From Linum tenue (Eukaryota > Streptophyta > Magnoliopsida > Malpighiales > Linaceae): 64,000 bases of DNA. The stretch spans positions 51,584,162-51,648,161 of the forward strand of contig CAMGYJ010000010.1 in NCBI GenBank assembly GCA_946122785.1, read 5' to 3'. The first letter of the stretch is position 1. Every line of letters starts with the position of its first letter. Shown piece after piece: positions 47,141 through 59,039 of this stretch. A model generated the notes under the pieces. The model searched no databases and was not told the DNA's origin. It saw nothing but the letters and a program-made list of their open reading frames with translations. A program made the translations under genes and the position numbers.

Positions 47141-47869
47141 AAGAAACGTGGGCATCAACTACGACACCAGATAATGCGCTAAGTGTAATTATTAAGAGTA
47201 TTTTAGTAAATGTTAACACCCTAATTTCAGGACATGCCATGTGACTTTCTTGTTTATTACAATTTTGAGGAATCCCCCTTCATTTTCTCGTCTTTGCTAT
47301 ACAATGCCCACTCCTCATAGATCAGCTGGTCATAAAGTACAGTCAGGGACATCTGAAAGAGGGAGGAGACGAATTGGCCTTGTTAATTGCATAGTAATTT
47401 GTCGTATTATACAAATTAATCCATATTCCAACAAAACACATTTATGAAATTGCTTTCCCATATTCTCAGCTGTGATGGGGTTTGTGGATGTCCTAGGGTG
47501 GCCCTCCTAGAGCTTCCTGGCTTGCGTTTGCCAGCAGAGTTAAGATCCTCTCGCAACTCCTAATTCATAATAACCAAACTATTGATCTTCACTTTGTAGG
47601 TAAAGAAGTTATGGAAAGCTAAACTGGTTAAACAATTGGGAAGTAAAAACCTGAATGATTTCTGTAAGTAGAGGTGGCAAATGGATTGGACAAAATGGAT
47701 TATCGATGGATTCATGAATTTTAATTAAATAGATTGGTGGATTGAATTGGTGGATCCAAGTGACATCTAAACATTTGACCAATATGTAAATTTTTACATC
47801 TTAGATACTAAATAATCATAAGAAAAAATTGAGGTACCAAAATTTAATTTTCTGATAAAATTGAGGTAC

Positions 47870-48350
47870 CATGTATTTTTTGAGGAGGGTTTCAGTCTCA
47901 CAAAAAAGAAAGCTTGGGGAATTGCATGCATAATAGGCACATTCAAATTATTAGTGAGTTAGGACTACTTCTAACATATATAGCATAATGTAATTTTGGT
48001 GATCATTATGAGTTATATGATTAGAAGTTAGAACACACAACCAACCATGTATTCTATGTATTTATATGTCCTTTATCGAAATGGAATTCTTTCGGTGGAG
48101 TGGTTTGTTAGTATACATAAATAGCCTTCTTACTGATTTTTCACATAAGGTGGTGTGTATATGTTGAAGAATTCAGATTTAGGGAAAAATTTAGATTAGA
48201 CTTTGAGATATTGAAGTTAACAAAACAAACTCTAATGTTTTCAATATCAAATTGGAAACAGACTAGGTAAATTTAAAGGCCATAATCCAACTCCTCATGG
48301 TAACTAAGAAAAGGCATAGGCACTGGTGGGTTATAGCACTTTCAAGTTTC
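47870..48350 (+). repeat. dispersed repeat family, copy 3
   Basis: Closest to copy 1: TTTTTTGAGGAGGGTTTC, GGAATTGCATGCATAATAGG, GGAATTCTTTCGGTGGAGTG, GAATTCAGATTTAGGG, AATCCAACTCCTC and GGTGGGTTATAGCACTTTC. Copies 1 and 3 share this right end; copy 2 does not. Confidence 0.65.
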
Positions 48351-48922
48351 AACGCTGACTACCATGTTAATAGATTAAGACTCTTTCTAGTTCTTATATT
48401 TTTCAAGGTTTTTATTGTTGTGTTGATCATGTCGATCAAACCAAGTTCTGTCTGTTTGATTTCAACACCCACCTCTAGGAAATTAGTTAGCTCCAAAGCG
48501 CGTGACAGTCAAACTCGACGAAAATTGGTCAGGTTCAGATAACTTTACTATTTTTTGGGGCGGATTGAATGTCCGGGCCAACTAGTATATGTCAAAAGTT
48601 TCTTCTTTTCATAATCTAGGCTAAGGATCTTTTGGGAGAGAGCCTTGAATCCTTGAGTCTGGATATATGTGGGTGGGGATATAAGGCTCCTTTTTCTTTC
48701 TATTGTTTTCGTTTAAAATTGATAATAATGATGCACAATTCCATCTATCTAGGGTTTTTTGGGTATTGGTTGGAAGAGCTTATGGAGAAATCTGTGAGGG
48801 AAACAAAACGGTAAAGATAATAAAGATAGAGATCGATAAATATGGATATATATAATAATTATAAGATGCAAAGCCAAAATAGTATGAATACAAATATACG
48901 AGGATGTAAACCCTATAGTAGC

Positions 48923-48923
<1 letters not shown>

Positions 48924-48965
<42 letters not shown>
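48924..48965. repeat. (GA)n microsatellite
   Basis: About 20 uninterrupted GA dinucleotides. The serine/leucine-rich ORFs on the minus strand come from this run. Confidence 0.95.
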
Positions 48966-48968
<3 letters not shown>

Positions 48969-49896
48969 TTGTCCATGCATGTATAAAGTGATAGATGATG
49001 CAATAAAATTAAACTAAGTGTACCTATCGTTTTATCAATAAAGAAGCAACATTGTCTCCACAGAACACACTAAATACTATTAATAACATAATCTACTATT
49101 GATCGAATTAACAAAGCAATTAGACCAAACACAAGTTTACAAGGTGAGTTTTAATTATAGGGCAATTGTTGTTTTGATTCAAGTTCCCTTAACTAGTTAT
49201 CATGCATCAATTAAACACAACATAGATTGGATGTTATATCATTATGCGCATGAGTTTCCAATTTAGTGTTAACCCTATATTCGCATATGCTAACACCATA
49301 TCAACTAGCTAGCTAGCCAAATATATACGATATTCTCATTGGCCTAAAACAACGAGTCAACACATTAACTCAATTTGTATATTTCTCGTATTAAGTTTCA
49401 CCCTAATAAAAATATCCTATTCAACATCATCCAAACTAATGGTTCTTTTCTGCTGGATTGTACATCAACTTGATCATTGAACTCGTTCACATGTTCACAT
49501 AGGACCCTAATTTTGAAGCATCGACATTAACTTCTGTTACTCAGGGCAAGGAGCCTCTACAATGCATCAAACTTGAACAAGCTTGAAATCACGATTCCCC
49601 GCAATACAAATTGTTTCTGTTGCTAAAACTAGCATCAAAGTAGTGAGTTTGTGTAGCTAATATGATACACTGGGTCGAATATCGATTACAGACCAGAAGG
49701 CCATATAATAAGAATGATAATATTAGCTGCAAAAAAGGGGAGATAAAAGATAAACAGAAGCTTGAGTCCCAAGGAATAAAGGGGGCGAGAAAAGGGAGTC
49801 ACCACTATAAGATTTATCTTCCATAAGGAGAGTGGGGAAGTTTGTAAGCACTCAAGATCAAGAGTAAAAGCAAGCACAAATGTTATCTACATAACT

Positions 49897-52878
49897 TCAC
49901 GATGATAGTCTAATCCTCTCCTGAAGTATCTCCCCTAGCTTCGTGTACAAATCTCGCTGCTCCTCCAGCGTGAGGCCGCCCAATATCTGCTCACCAACCA
50001 ACCAAGATATTATCAGAATCAAATCAATCAGATAAACGAAAACCAGTTTAGAGTAGTTTTACTAGCGAGAGTTTACCTGGTTCATAATCATCTCGATTGA
50101 CGAGTCGTTAGGAGCAACAAACGACTGGTGGTAGATGTAAGCAAAGACTGCCATCACCATCTGCAAAGCATATAAAGAAAGATCGAGTGTTCATATCAGC
50201 AACGGTACATAGGAGTTAACATAAAAAAATGTTTCGGGTATAGAGCTTGGCATGCTTACCTGGCAATCCATTCTATCAGTGAATCCACCGTGCCCAGGTA
50301 TGCTATCCCCAAAATCCTGTATTTTTACATCAAGACAGGAGATGAGAGACACTATTTTAAAACACGTAGAAAACCCCTTGTAAATCCATTCATCACTTAT
50401 AATAAATCAACAAAAACCCTACTTTCACATTGAAGGCCCTCTTGAATCCACTGGCAAAGAAGCCTCCAAAAGGTGCTATAATTGATGCAAATAAACCCAA
50501 CCACAACGCATGCCACTGGACTGGCAGGATTGAAATCTCCTTCCAAGGTAGCTATATATGGAACGTAAAAAGAAGAAAAAGAAAAACTACGTCAGCTATC
50601 ACTAGCAGCCTCTCCTCTTTCAAGATGATCGATTTCAAATCATCATGAAGATAGAGATTTCCATTATATCACTCACCCAATGAGGAAGCCATCCCGGCAA
50701 AGGGTAGGGCTCTGGTTTGTAGAGAGGGCCAGGATTACAGTCAAGCCACCCCGTTGATAAATCCTGCATGGTGCACGTCACAGTGAGAGTTCTATAAAAT
50801 CAGAGACAGCTCTTTACCATTTTCACAGAAAGCCTGTACATTCATTTAGAAACTAAGAAAACATACTTTTCTAGGACATGTCAGCCACAGGAACTGGCCC
50901 ATGATGTTTGCAAGCTGCAGGAGACAAGTACATACGTCAGATATTAATCACATCAGCAGAATCTGAAAGATGGCAATCATTCTCCACCAAGAGAACATTG
51001 AGAGGAATATTAAGAGGAACATCGACCTACATCTCTACTCCTTGCATGTGCCTCATTATAAAGTCCCTCGTTTCTTTCTTTTACATCAGGAATAAATGCA
51101 CGCTCTCCAAGTTACGAACCCAGTGTGTTAAATGTTCCATCCAATTACCCTACCAATAAACCATCACTTAAAATAAAGAAACCACACCACCAGGCAAAGT
51201 CTACGGTGGTGAATTTCTCTTTTTCCAACAACATTGCAGTAAATCTCGGATCTATACAGGCAATGCTATGAAATTTTGGAGACCAAAAATACAATGGTAC
51301 TAGAGCTTCATACAAGCAGACTCATGAAAGCTATCATTTTAGATAAAAATAGAACCTGCAAATGCAAAATGAGTCGATGGCAAGACACTTACAACGAATG
51401 CTGAGATCATAGTGGCAACAGATGCTCCAATAAAACCCTCCCACGTTTTCTTTGGAGACAATTTGATCAAAGGAGTTTTGCCAAAAAAGAAGCCAAAGAA
51501 ATAAGCAGCAACATCATTGACTGCGATAAGTGATGCCGGGAGAAGAAACCTGCATGTATATGTCTCAAGTTCTCAGGTTACATAGACAAGGTTTGCATCT
51601 TTTTGCTTGAAAAAGAAGAGAAAAACAAATGAAGATGCCAAGACCAGATTATAAACAAAATTAACAGTTTCAGGCTTAGGTGAAATCATCCAGCCTAACA
51701 AATCACATATAATTATTCCTGAATTTCAGCCACCATAAGATGGCTTTTAGAAAACAATCAATAGCTATATGAATGTAAAGGGAAAGTGACAGCAATTGGA
51801 AGTTACGTTACCAAAAGATCCCTTCAAAGATATTGGCCACAGTGAATGCAGATTGAGCGAATACCACAAAAAGAATCATGTGTGTCCAAGCATATTGGCT
51901 AAATTGATACTTGTACATCTTCTTCTTCAATGTCAAGATGAACCACACAAACCCTGAACAAATGAGAACAGCATTAACTACTGATTAAAAAAACACCAGC
52001 AGATAACAGGAAGACTTAGAAAACTTGGGCACCTGCAATGTACAAGAAATAACATATGGCCATGTGGTACTTGACAAAACCACCAACAAGCCTGTAGAAG
52101 ATATTATCTGATGTGACTGTGTTCACAAGTCGCTGACTGATAATACGGCCATAAACAAAAAGCATTGCAGTGAAGAAGAAGTGCCTGCCACATGACCATA
52201 AGACAAAAAAGTTAGTGAGCCATCCTCATGTACAATCTGGCTGCATGGAATAAACAAACAGAAATCTGAACCCACGCACTCTGAAACACTTGCATGCTTA
52301 CCAGTTCAATAGCCTAAACCCAGGAAGTCGCTTATTTTCATGAGCTCTCCTGAGTAAGTTGAAGAGCTCACTGGCCATAAATATTTGGATAACCACCACC
52401 ATTGCCCAAATGTATAGATGCCCCATATAAAGAGCAAACACAAAGCTCCCGAGCATCCAAAAGGACGACAAGGTGCGAATCCACATTGATTTGTACTTGT
52501 TTTGGTCATTGATGAGTAAATTGTCGCCGTTTGATTTATTTAACTCTTGAGGAATCTGGAAGCAAAATACATATATCAGCCCTGTTAACTAACGTGATAA
52601 TACTCTACCACTATTATGCAATTCGACCATTCTCCAAACCAAGCTTCAGAAAGATTCCAAACAGAGTATGAAACCAATATGATCCTCAAGAAATGAACAG
52701 CAGCAAACAGACATGCAAATTGGAAGTAAAAGGTTTTCAAGTACAGAGTTATGTGAGTCTCTAGCAGCCTAGTTCTACGAATTTCTAATTTGAGTAAGCA
52801 AAAACCACAAACCTCATTCGATCTTCTCCTATGCCGCAATCTAGGTGTAGATGTTGGTGACCCTATATCCTTCTGCAT
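49897..52878 (-). CDS. CDS1: phosphatidate cytidylyltransferase (CDP-diacylglycerol synthase), eleven coding exons
   Basis: Makes CDP-diacylglycerol from phosphatidic acid and CTP for phosphatidylinositol and phosphatidylglycerol synthesis; a polytopic ER membrane enzyme. Coding exons: 52813-52878, 52302-52555, 52033-52184, 51812-51953, 51393-51549, 50867-50914, 50677-50763, 50423-50551, 50260-50316, 50077-50160, 49897-49986. They splice in frame to 421 aa, the length I recall for Arabidopsis CDS1. Exon 1 gives the basic head [12 protein letters not shown]. Exons 2-5 encode hydrophobic helices ([47 protein letters not shown]). The cytidylyltransferase core reads [17 protein letters not shown] then [13 protein letters not shown], then [19 protein letters not shown] and [19 protein letters not shown], which holds the conserved metal-binding acidic residues of the signature. 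Ends [13 protein letters not shown]. Nothing is missing. Confidence 0.95.
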
Positions 52879-52882
52879 TGTT

Positions 52883-53354
52883 CTGAACACACCTCAAGCA
52901 TGAAAAGTGGAAAACCAATTCAAAAGATTGAAACTTTTTCGACACCCCAAAAACCTCCCCCCTCTGCAACAAATAGATTCAAAGAAAATGCACAAGTGAG
53001 ATAATATATAACACAAAAAGAAAGAGTACAGAATGTCATGACCACCTGAAGCTCAACAACTACTGGTTCCTCACGAGCAAATTTAAGATACCAAATTCAG
53101 AATAAAGCGCAATCTTCAGAATCTCGAACATTATTACTTCAAACCTAAGCAAAAGCCTAGAAGGAGACAAAGAATCTTAATTCCGCTATAAAAAAAAAAA
53201 TTGGAATTCACATTGGAGTTGCTCGATGAACACTCCCTTCTCTGTCTCTTTTACAATTCGTTCCGCCTTACTTCCTCTCCAAATCTCTCGCTCTCCGTCA
53301 GTTCCCCGAAATCTAGGAAAAACAAAGGGTAGGGGGAAGAATCACCACCTTACC
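52883..53354 (-). other. 5' leader intron of the CDP-DAG synthase gene (intron 52883-53353)
   Basis: An acceptor GTGTTCAG sits four bases before the ATG (52878) and a strong donor CTG|GTAAGG lies at 53354/53353, just downstream of a GC-rich leader-like block (about 53355-53500). This predicts a 471-bp intron in the 5' UTR. Inference from splice consensus only. Confidence 0.55.
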
Positions 53355-53499
53355 AGAGGGAGGCAGCGAGCTCGCGACGGAAGGAGGCGCGGACGGACTT
53401 CTGACAGCAGACTTGCGACTGGGAATCGGACTGAGGAGTCCTCCGGTGGTGGTGGCAAAGACGTGTGAGAGAGTCCAAGAGCGGAGAAGGCGAGAGCAG

Positions 53500-54523
53500 C
53501 TTAGGGTTGCAGAGAGAGAGGATCAGGAGCTGAACGGGGAAGAGTTTGATTTCGATCTGATTATTGTTTCCCTTTGTTGCAATCTCCGATTTGCTGTTCT
53601 TTGATTCTTTCCAGAACCTTTACACCCCCTTTGTTTTTGCAGCTATTTCGACTGATATTTTGGAAGTTAAATATCATGTTAGGTCCCTGTTCTATATCAC
53701 TTTCACAAACAAGTACTTGTACTATGTCTTTGAGTCGAAATGTCGTTTGCAAGCCATTATAGATCGGGTTTCCTTGCTTCTCTATAGTCTACACCTCTAT
53801 CGTTTCCTTGCTTCATCGCGTTGGTGACATCGATGGAAAAGAGTAATAGGTTCGAGATCGTGAAGGAGGCTGACACAGTACTAATCGAATATAATTTGAA
53901 TCTGAAAAACGATCATGTCGACTCCACATCTGCATGGTTATGACTTATGAACAACAATCCTTACATGTCGAGGAGTTGACACGCTGAGATCGCGGATTCT
54001 AATGACCACACCTAATCCAAGTGTTGATTCGTCATAGGAGTTATGCACTACTTGACAGTGCTAGCGAAAACTGTACTGTACAGACCGATGATGTAAAGTC
54101 AATTGCACACACCAATACCAAGCCGGTATGATTTTATAACAGAGTTACATGGATAATTGGATATAGTTCTTCTTTGTCTATACTATAACTACCTTAAGTA
54201 TCATCCACATTTGTGACAGAAAACTAAAGAGCAACAGCTAGTCAATAGTGGATGAGATGATTTCAACCATAACTTTCACTTGGGGAATAATTATACAAAC
54301 ACAAGATGAACAGGAGAGGGAGAGCGATTCAGTAGTTTTCAGGCTGCAAGTTTTATGCACATGATATATGGACCAAAAGAGGCCTCCAAGCACGACAAAA
54401 GCAAGAAACCTAGAAAGCAAGAAACACCAAAAGCAAGAAAGCAAGCTGCACTTAGTTCCCCACAATGCTCCATTCTTTTTTTTTGTACTTCCCTCAACTG
54501 CACAAGAAATCCCTGCTGTTTGT
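53500..54523. other. intergenic: CDP-DAG synthase upstream region and 3' flank of the next gene
   Basis: About 1 kb with no gene. It includes the promoter of the CDP-DAG synthase gene and the 3' UTR of the membrane-protein gene ending at 54524. The two genes are on the same strand, so this is a head-to-tail spacer. Short ORFs on both strands lack support. Confidence 0.5.
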
Positions 54524-56064
54524 TCATCTCATGTTCATCACAGGCCATGGGTTCACACCAGCAGCTGGTAGCATAGGCCGGACGATGGGAACTCGTCTCA
54601 CGACGGAGAATGCTTCATTGAGACGTGCAGCACGGCTCATGAACTGAGACACCTTCTGCAGAATTGAGAAAACACACGGAAAACAAAATCAGAAGTAAAT
54701 TCGGGTAATTTAGAGTGTTTGAAAAGGTTTCAACTACAACACATTTGGGTGGTTAAACAAGTGAGAACAAAGTGTTTTCACAGTGGTTTCTATAAGATAA
54801 GTAGATAACCACACGCTTCTGAAAAATTATATACAGTTGACAAAAAAATCTTTCAAGGAACGAACAGCGTACTCGTTATATCGAAATGCCTATACAGTTC
54901 ACTGGTAAATAAATGATAGCTGGTATGTCTTTGGAAATACATTTGAGTAGCAAAATGTCAAGTCTTTTAGGCAGAAGGAAAACATGAACAAGAAAACAGA
55001 TAAGATCATCAAACTTATGGTAGTACGGGAAGTTATCTAAAGTAGCATATATAAATATGAAACGCATAATCATCATTGCATTGGCATATAACTTTCGACA
55101 TCTTACCACATAATCTAAAGTTCGAACATCCTAAAAGAAAACAAAGCAATATACCGACCTTATCATCGACGGTAACTTTAAGCTCCAAGCTCCGCGCCTT
55201 GCGCTTCATCTTATACAACTTCCGGCCCAAGATAACGAATCCCATTAGAGCTGCAGCCATTGAGAAAGTCCACACCGGGCTAACTCTAAAAACACAACAC
55301 TTCAACAACTCAAACGGCACTTTCCACCAGACCACTGGCTGCTTCTTCCCCTCATCGCCAACACCCGGTTTCCCTTCCCCAGCTTCAACAACACCCGAGT
55401 TCTCCTCCACCGGAGCATTGCCACCACGAGTGGCCTCCTCACTCAGAACCTCAGAACCCAAAACCAAGCCGTCACCACCAGAATCAGACCAGAATTTGGT
55501 CATATCTTTCTCCTTCCCTAGCTTCTCCTCAATTTCTTCAAAACCCAGTTGGCGGCTCTTCACATTCTCCTCAAAACCTGATTCACTCTTCGCCTCACAG
55601 CTCGAAAGCTCCCCCACCAGCTGATCAAACTCCCTTCCGTCAACTCCCTTAGCTTCCATTTCCTCGCTCTTGGCCAATTTTTCAGCACCCAATTCATTTC
55701 TCACATCAAAGTCACCAACTTTGCGGTCATCCGACCGATCACTACCCGAATCAGACCAGAATCCAACCGAATTTTTGCCCTCGAATCGATTATCAATAGC
55801 AGGATCTATCCAACTCGGATTATCAGACTCAACAGAGCTCTCTACCTCACCAGCAGCACTAGCAACAACAGATTTATCAAACATGCTATCATTTCCTATA
55901 GAGAAGTAATCCAACCTGATCATCCCGCCGGAATCAGCCTCGATCTCCTCGAAACTCCTTGGATTCTCCACCGACACAGGGGAGCTAATCACAACAGCTT
56001 CGGTGTCGGAATGAGCCAGAACCTCCCAGTCCTGAAACTCCAGCGAACCTTCTCCTTCTTCCAT
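54524..56064 (-). CDS. single-pass membrane protein with N-terminal W-x-x-L motif (DUF6821/ATI-like), two exons
   Basis: Exons 55159-56064 and 54524-54655, phase 0, give 345 aa. The first 240 residues are acidic and low-complexity (many Glu, Ser, Asp), with a WEVL tetrapeptide at about residues 13-16 in an acidic setting, the form of an ATG8-interacting motif. FWSDSG occurs twice (around residues 102 and 189). Then comes WWKVPFELLKCCVFRVSPVW, a hydrophobic membrane segment (FSMAAALMGFVILG), a basic stop-transfer (RKLYKMKRKARS), and a C-terminal part LKVTVDDKKVSQFMSRAARL...VVRRVPIVRP, ending NPWPVMNMR. This layout resembles plant DUF6821 proteins and, more loosely, ATG8-interacting proteins ATI1/ATI2. 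I infer ER or organelle membrane location with a long acidic cytosolic head; the autophagy link is a hypothesis. The exon 2 acceptor CTGCAG|AAGGTG is good. Intron 54656-55158. Confidence 0.72.
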
Positions 56065-59039
56065 GGCTATTTGAGAAAAAAGAGTAAATCTATCTATCTA
56101 TCCCCTGCTTTGGTAAGAACTGGGAGAAACAAAGAGAAAAGATTGAAACTTTGGAACCCTAACACGCAAATTCGGAAACCCTTTTTGGATTTTCCGATGT
56201 GTGATTCTGGGGAAAAAGGAGACTAGAGGAAGAAAGGTTAAAAGGAGTTAGTGTTGGGTTATAGCACTTTCAACACAACTGCCATCCCAATCCACAACTG
56301 CCTCACCTCTTTCTAAATTCCAATATTTCCCCATTTTTTGGGTAAATTAGTCACATGACTGCCTGAACTTTATGGCTCATAGTCAACCAACCCCTGGAGT
56401 TTAATTTTTAACAAATTTGTCACTAGAGGTCCGAGTGACCGAACATAATGGTCATTCTATTTGGATCATCTCAATCAGTGTGTCAACTCAAATAAATTAA
56501 TAACAAAAATGGTCTTATAGATTCTAATTAACTGATATTGAAACTCAAATATTATCCAAATCAAAATGTTTATTCGACTCTATTTCAGCTTACATTGCCC
56601 ACAATAATCATGGTCTTCTCTTCTCACTCTAGTAGTTGATGTTAAGCTTACTCTATTTCAGCTTACATCTGCATGAACTTTTCCTTACTTTTTTTTAGTG
56701 AATTTTTCTTTACTAAGCTAGCAGAATTGATCGACATACTGGTCTAGATAATTTCAATGAAGAACACAACAGAGATGGACTAAGTAGTAAGTATGAATTG
56801 CTCACCTACGTGTGTACCTAAGCAATGTATGAGCATAGCGTTCGGACTCGTGCCCTTTTCTGGACAGATTTGTAAACCACCCCAAAATTCAGTCATCACT
56901 TCTGTAATTGACCATCTTCCTTAAATTGACAACACCCAAAGATGTGTAATTAAGAAGAATGATTGGCCCTGAGGGAAGGGAGAGCCAATGGGTTTCTGCC
57001 ACGTCATTAGAGTGGGAGAAGAGTTTCTGATGTTAGGTAATTGTGGACAGGAGAATTGTTGATTTCTATTTTCTGAAAGTGGAAAAAATCTAGAGGAAGA
57101 GTTAATATTTAAAATAAAAACTCTGTTTTTGGCATTTCTTTTTGTTTTTTAGCTATTTAAAATTATTTGGGAAGGAATTCAGAGAAGCATAAGAGGACAA
57201 GTGTCCACCCACTTGTTCATGCAGATAACATAAACTAAGTGGGGTAGTGCATGTACAAATACTAAATAAATCATAGCCAAAAATGGTATGATATTGATTA
57301 TAACCAACCCTGTGTAACATGAAAAATAGGTTAATTTAGGATCAGTTATGTTATTTTTTCGATTAGAAATTAAAATTTTGAAACGGCCATTGAAACAAAT
57401 TTTTAATTACTTAAGGCTCTTCTCTCATCGCTAATCTTCCAAATGTGATCCTTTTACTGAACTCCTTCCAATACTTCTCTAACAACAGCCAGTTTTCCCT
57501 CATTAATTATCTTCCTCTCTTTTTTATTTTTTTTTATGACCTCTTCTCGCTCTCACCGCTCGTCGTTGCACGCAACGTCTTTATTTACCTAAAGATTTAA
57601 ATAAAATGAATGATCGACTAAAAAGAAAGAAAATGTAAGGAAACAATTATCACACAAAATACTTAGGAAGGAAAAAGGGTGATAGATTTGGTTGGGAATT
57701 TAATACTGTACCTTGACTTGGTTAAAGAAAGAACTAATTCAACGGCCTAAACTTAATTTCTGTGTGCTGCTTTGAGTCAACAAATTGGTAGGTATGCTGA
57801 ACTTTCCACTTTTAAGTTAGGCCGGAGTTCTTAGGTCATGTGATTGTAAATATGTTTTTTTTTTTTAACATTCTAAGTATTTCACCCCATTTAGATTGTT
57901 TGTCAATGGGTCTACTATGATTAGTAAATAGGTCTTACATTTCTTCAGAAGATTCCGATGCCACATATACGAAAAATTTATTTTACCACTTCTTGATTTT
58001 GGTTCATCAAATGATCTCGAGCTTATCAAATCTCAAATGTCGGATGTATTATAAAAATAATGACGATATTGGGATATGAAATAATCCAGTTAAAAAATGT
58101 TTTTTGGGTGATAGTTAACTGTTTTAGTTGGTTTCTACATCAACATTCCCTTTACTAGAATCATAGTTATGTTGCTTCAATTTGTTGATGGTTATGTAAA
58201 GTGTTGGCTATACTTGTTAGTTCTGCCGTTTGCAACTCTTGATCTTAATATTCCTTTTATTAACCATAAAAAAAATCTAATGGAAAGATAAATCATGATT
58301 CCTAAAAATTTATAACATGTCACATATGAGTTATGACTCATTAAAGACGTGTTCATCATTAGTGGATCTTTCTTGACTTGAAAACAAGACTAAATGTAAA
58401 TTTCTAATTGAAAGATTAAAATCGAACAAAACAACGTAGTTGATCAACACATTTATGATCAGAAGTATTATTAACCCTCATTTTGAGCAGCACACATTTT
58501 CTTTTATTTCTCTCGGCCACCTCTTACGGTCGAGGGAAAGTTAGATTGCAAATGGGGAATAGAATGAGAAAGATTACCAACTTAGGACGCAACTGTCAGA
58601 TTCCATCTATGTATACATGGCATTACGATACTTTCCTTCCTCGTTGCCTCGTAATGAATTCCTTGGTGACAAGAAACGAAGAAGAAAACATTGGACACTC
58701 CATTGAAAAGTACACATATACACGTTTACAAGGCAACAAAAAGGACAAAGTTCGAAAGCTATGTTTTGGGACAAAGGGTGAAATGTAAGGATCATTATGA
58801 TCATATTGAACTGAAGATGCCTTTTCTTAGGTACCAAGTTACATGGTGCTCCCTGATAGAATGTGAACAGAGTACGTGATTCCAAACATGTATACATAAC
58901 ATTCTCCCACATAAGATTACCATGATTCAATAGTAGTAACTAGTTACTAGTGTTCTCTCCTTTCTCTATTCTAATTCACCAAGTATATCATCCAAGATAA
59001 CAAAACAGGCAGCATTGCTTTGACTAGGGCATGTAACGT
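56065..59039. other. intergenic region, nothing recognised
   Basis: Nearly 3 kb of AT-rich DNA between the upstream end of the membrane-protein gene and the 3' end of histidyl-tRNA synthetase. A GGGTTATAGCACTTTCAA phrase at about 56254-56271 matches the right end of the repeats at 45.8 and 48.3 kb. The 58483-58788 ORF (101 codons) has no recognisable feature. No RNA gene seen. Confidence 0.5.

Larger units (their letters stand above)
44535..49896. other. repeat-rich intergenic region, no supported gene
   Basis: Over 5 kb without a recognisable gene. It holds a short (AGCT)n run at about 44771-44791, a local duplication (44720-45160), three copies of a dispersed repeat (about 45290, 46690 and 47870), a GA microsatellite (48924-48965) and the 3' flank of the CDP-DAG synthase gene. 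Between 45880 and 46330 there is GC-richer sequence with a small inverted repeat (GTCCGAC...GTCGGAC) and two near copies of AAGATTGGGCTC(T/C)GACTG. Short ORFs here lack family features. Confidence 0.5.

Noticed and set aside
47460..47580. GC-richer patch resembling a possible structured RNA or tRNA
   Set aside because: No cloverleaf, A-box or B-box could be fitted.
48749..49003. Ser/Leu-rich minus-strand ORFs at 48.8-49.0 kb
   Set aside because: Produced by the (GA)n microsatellite.
55076..55909. Plus-strand Ser/Pro-rich ORFs of 182 and 79 codons
   Set aside because: Antisense to the acidic first exon of the membrane-protein gene; codon pattern is explained by that exon.
58483..58788. Plus-strand ORF of 101 codons between two genes
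   Set aside because: No signal peptide, domain, TATA box or splice support; consistent with chance.
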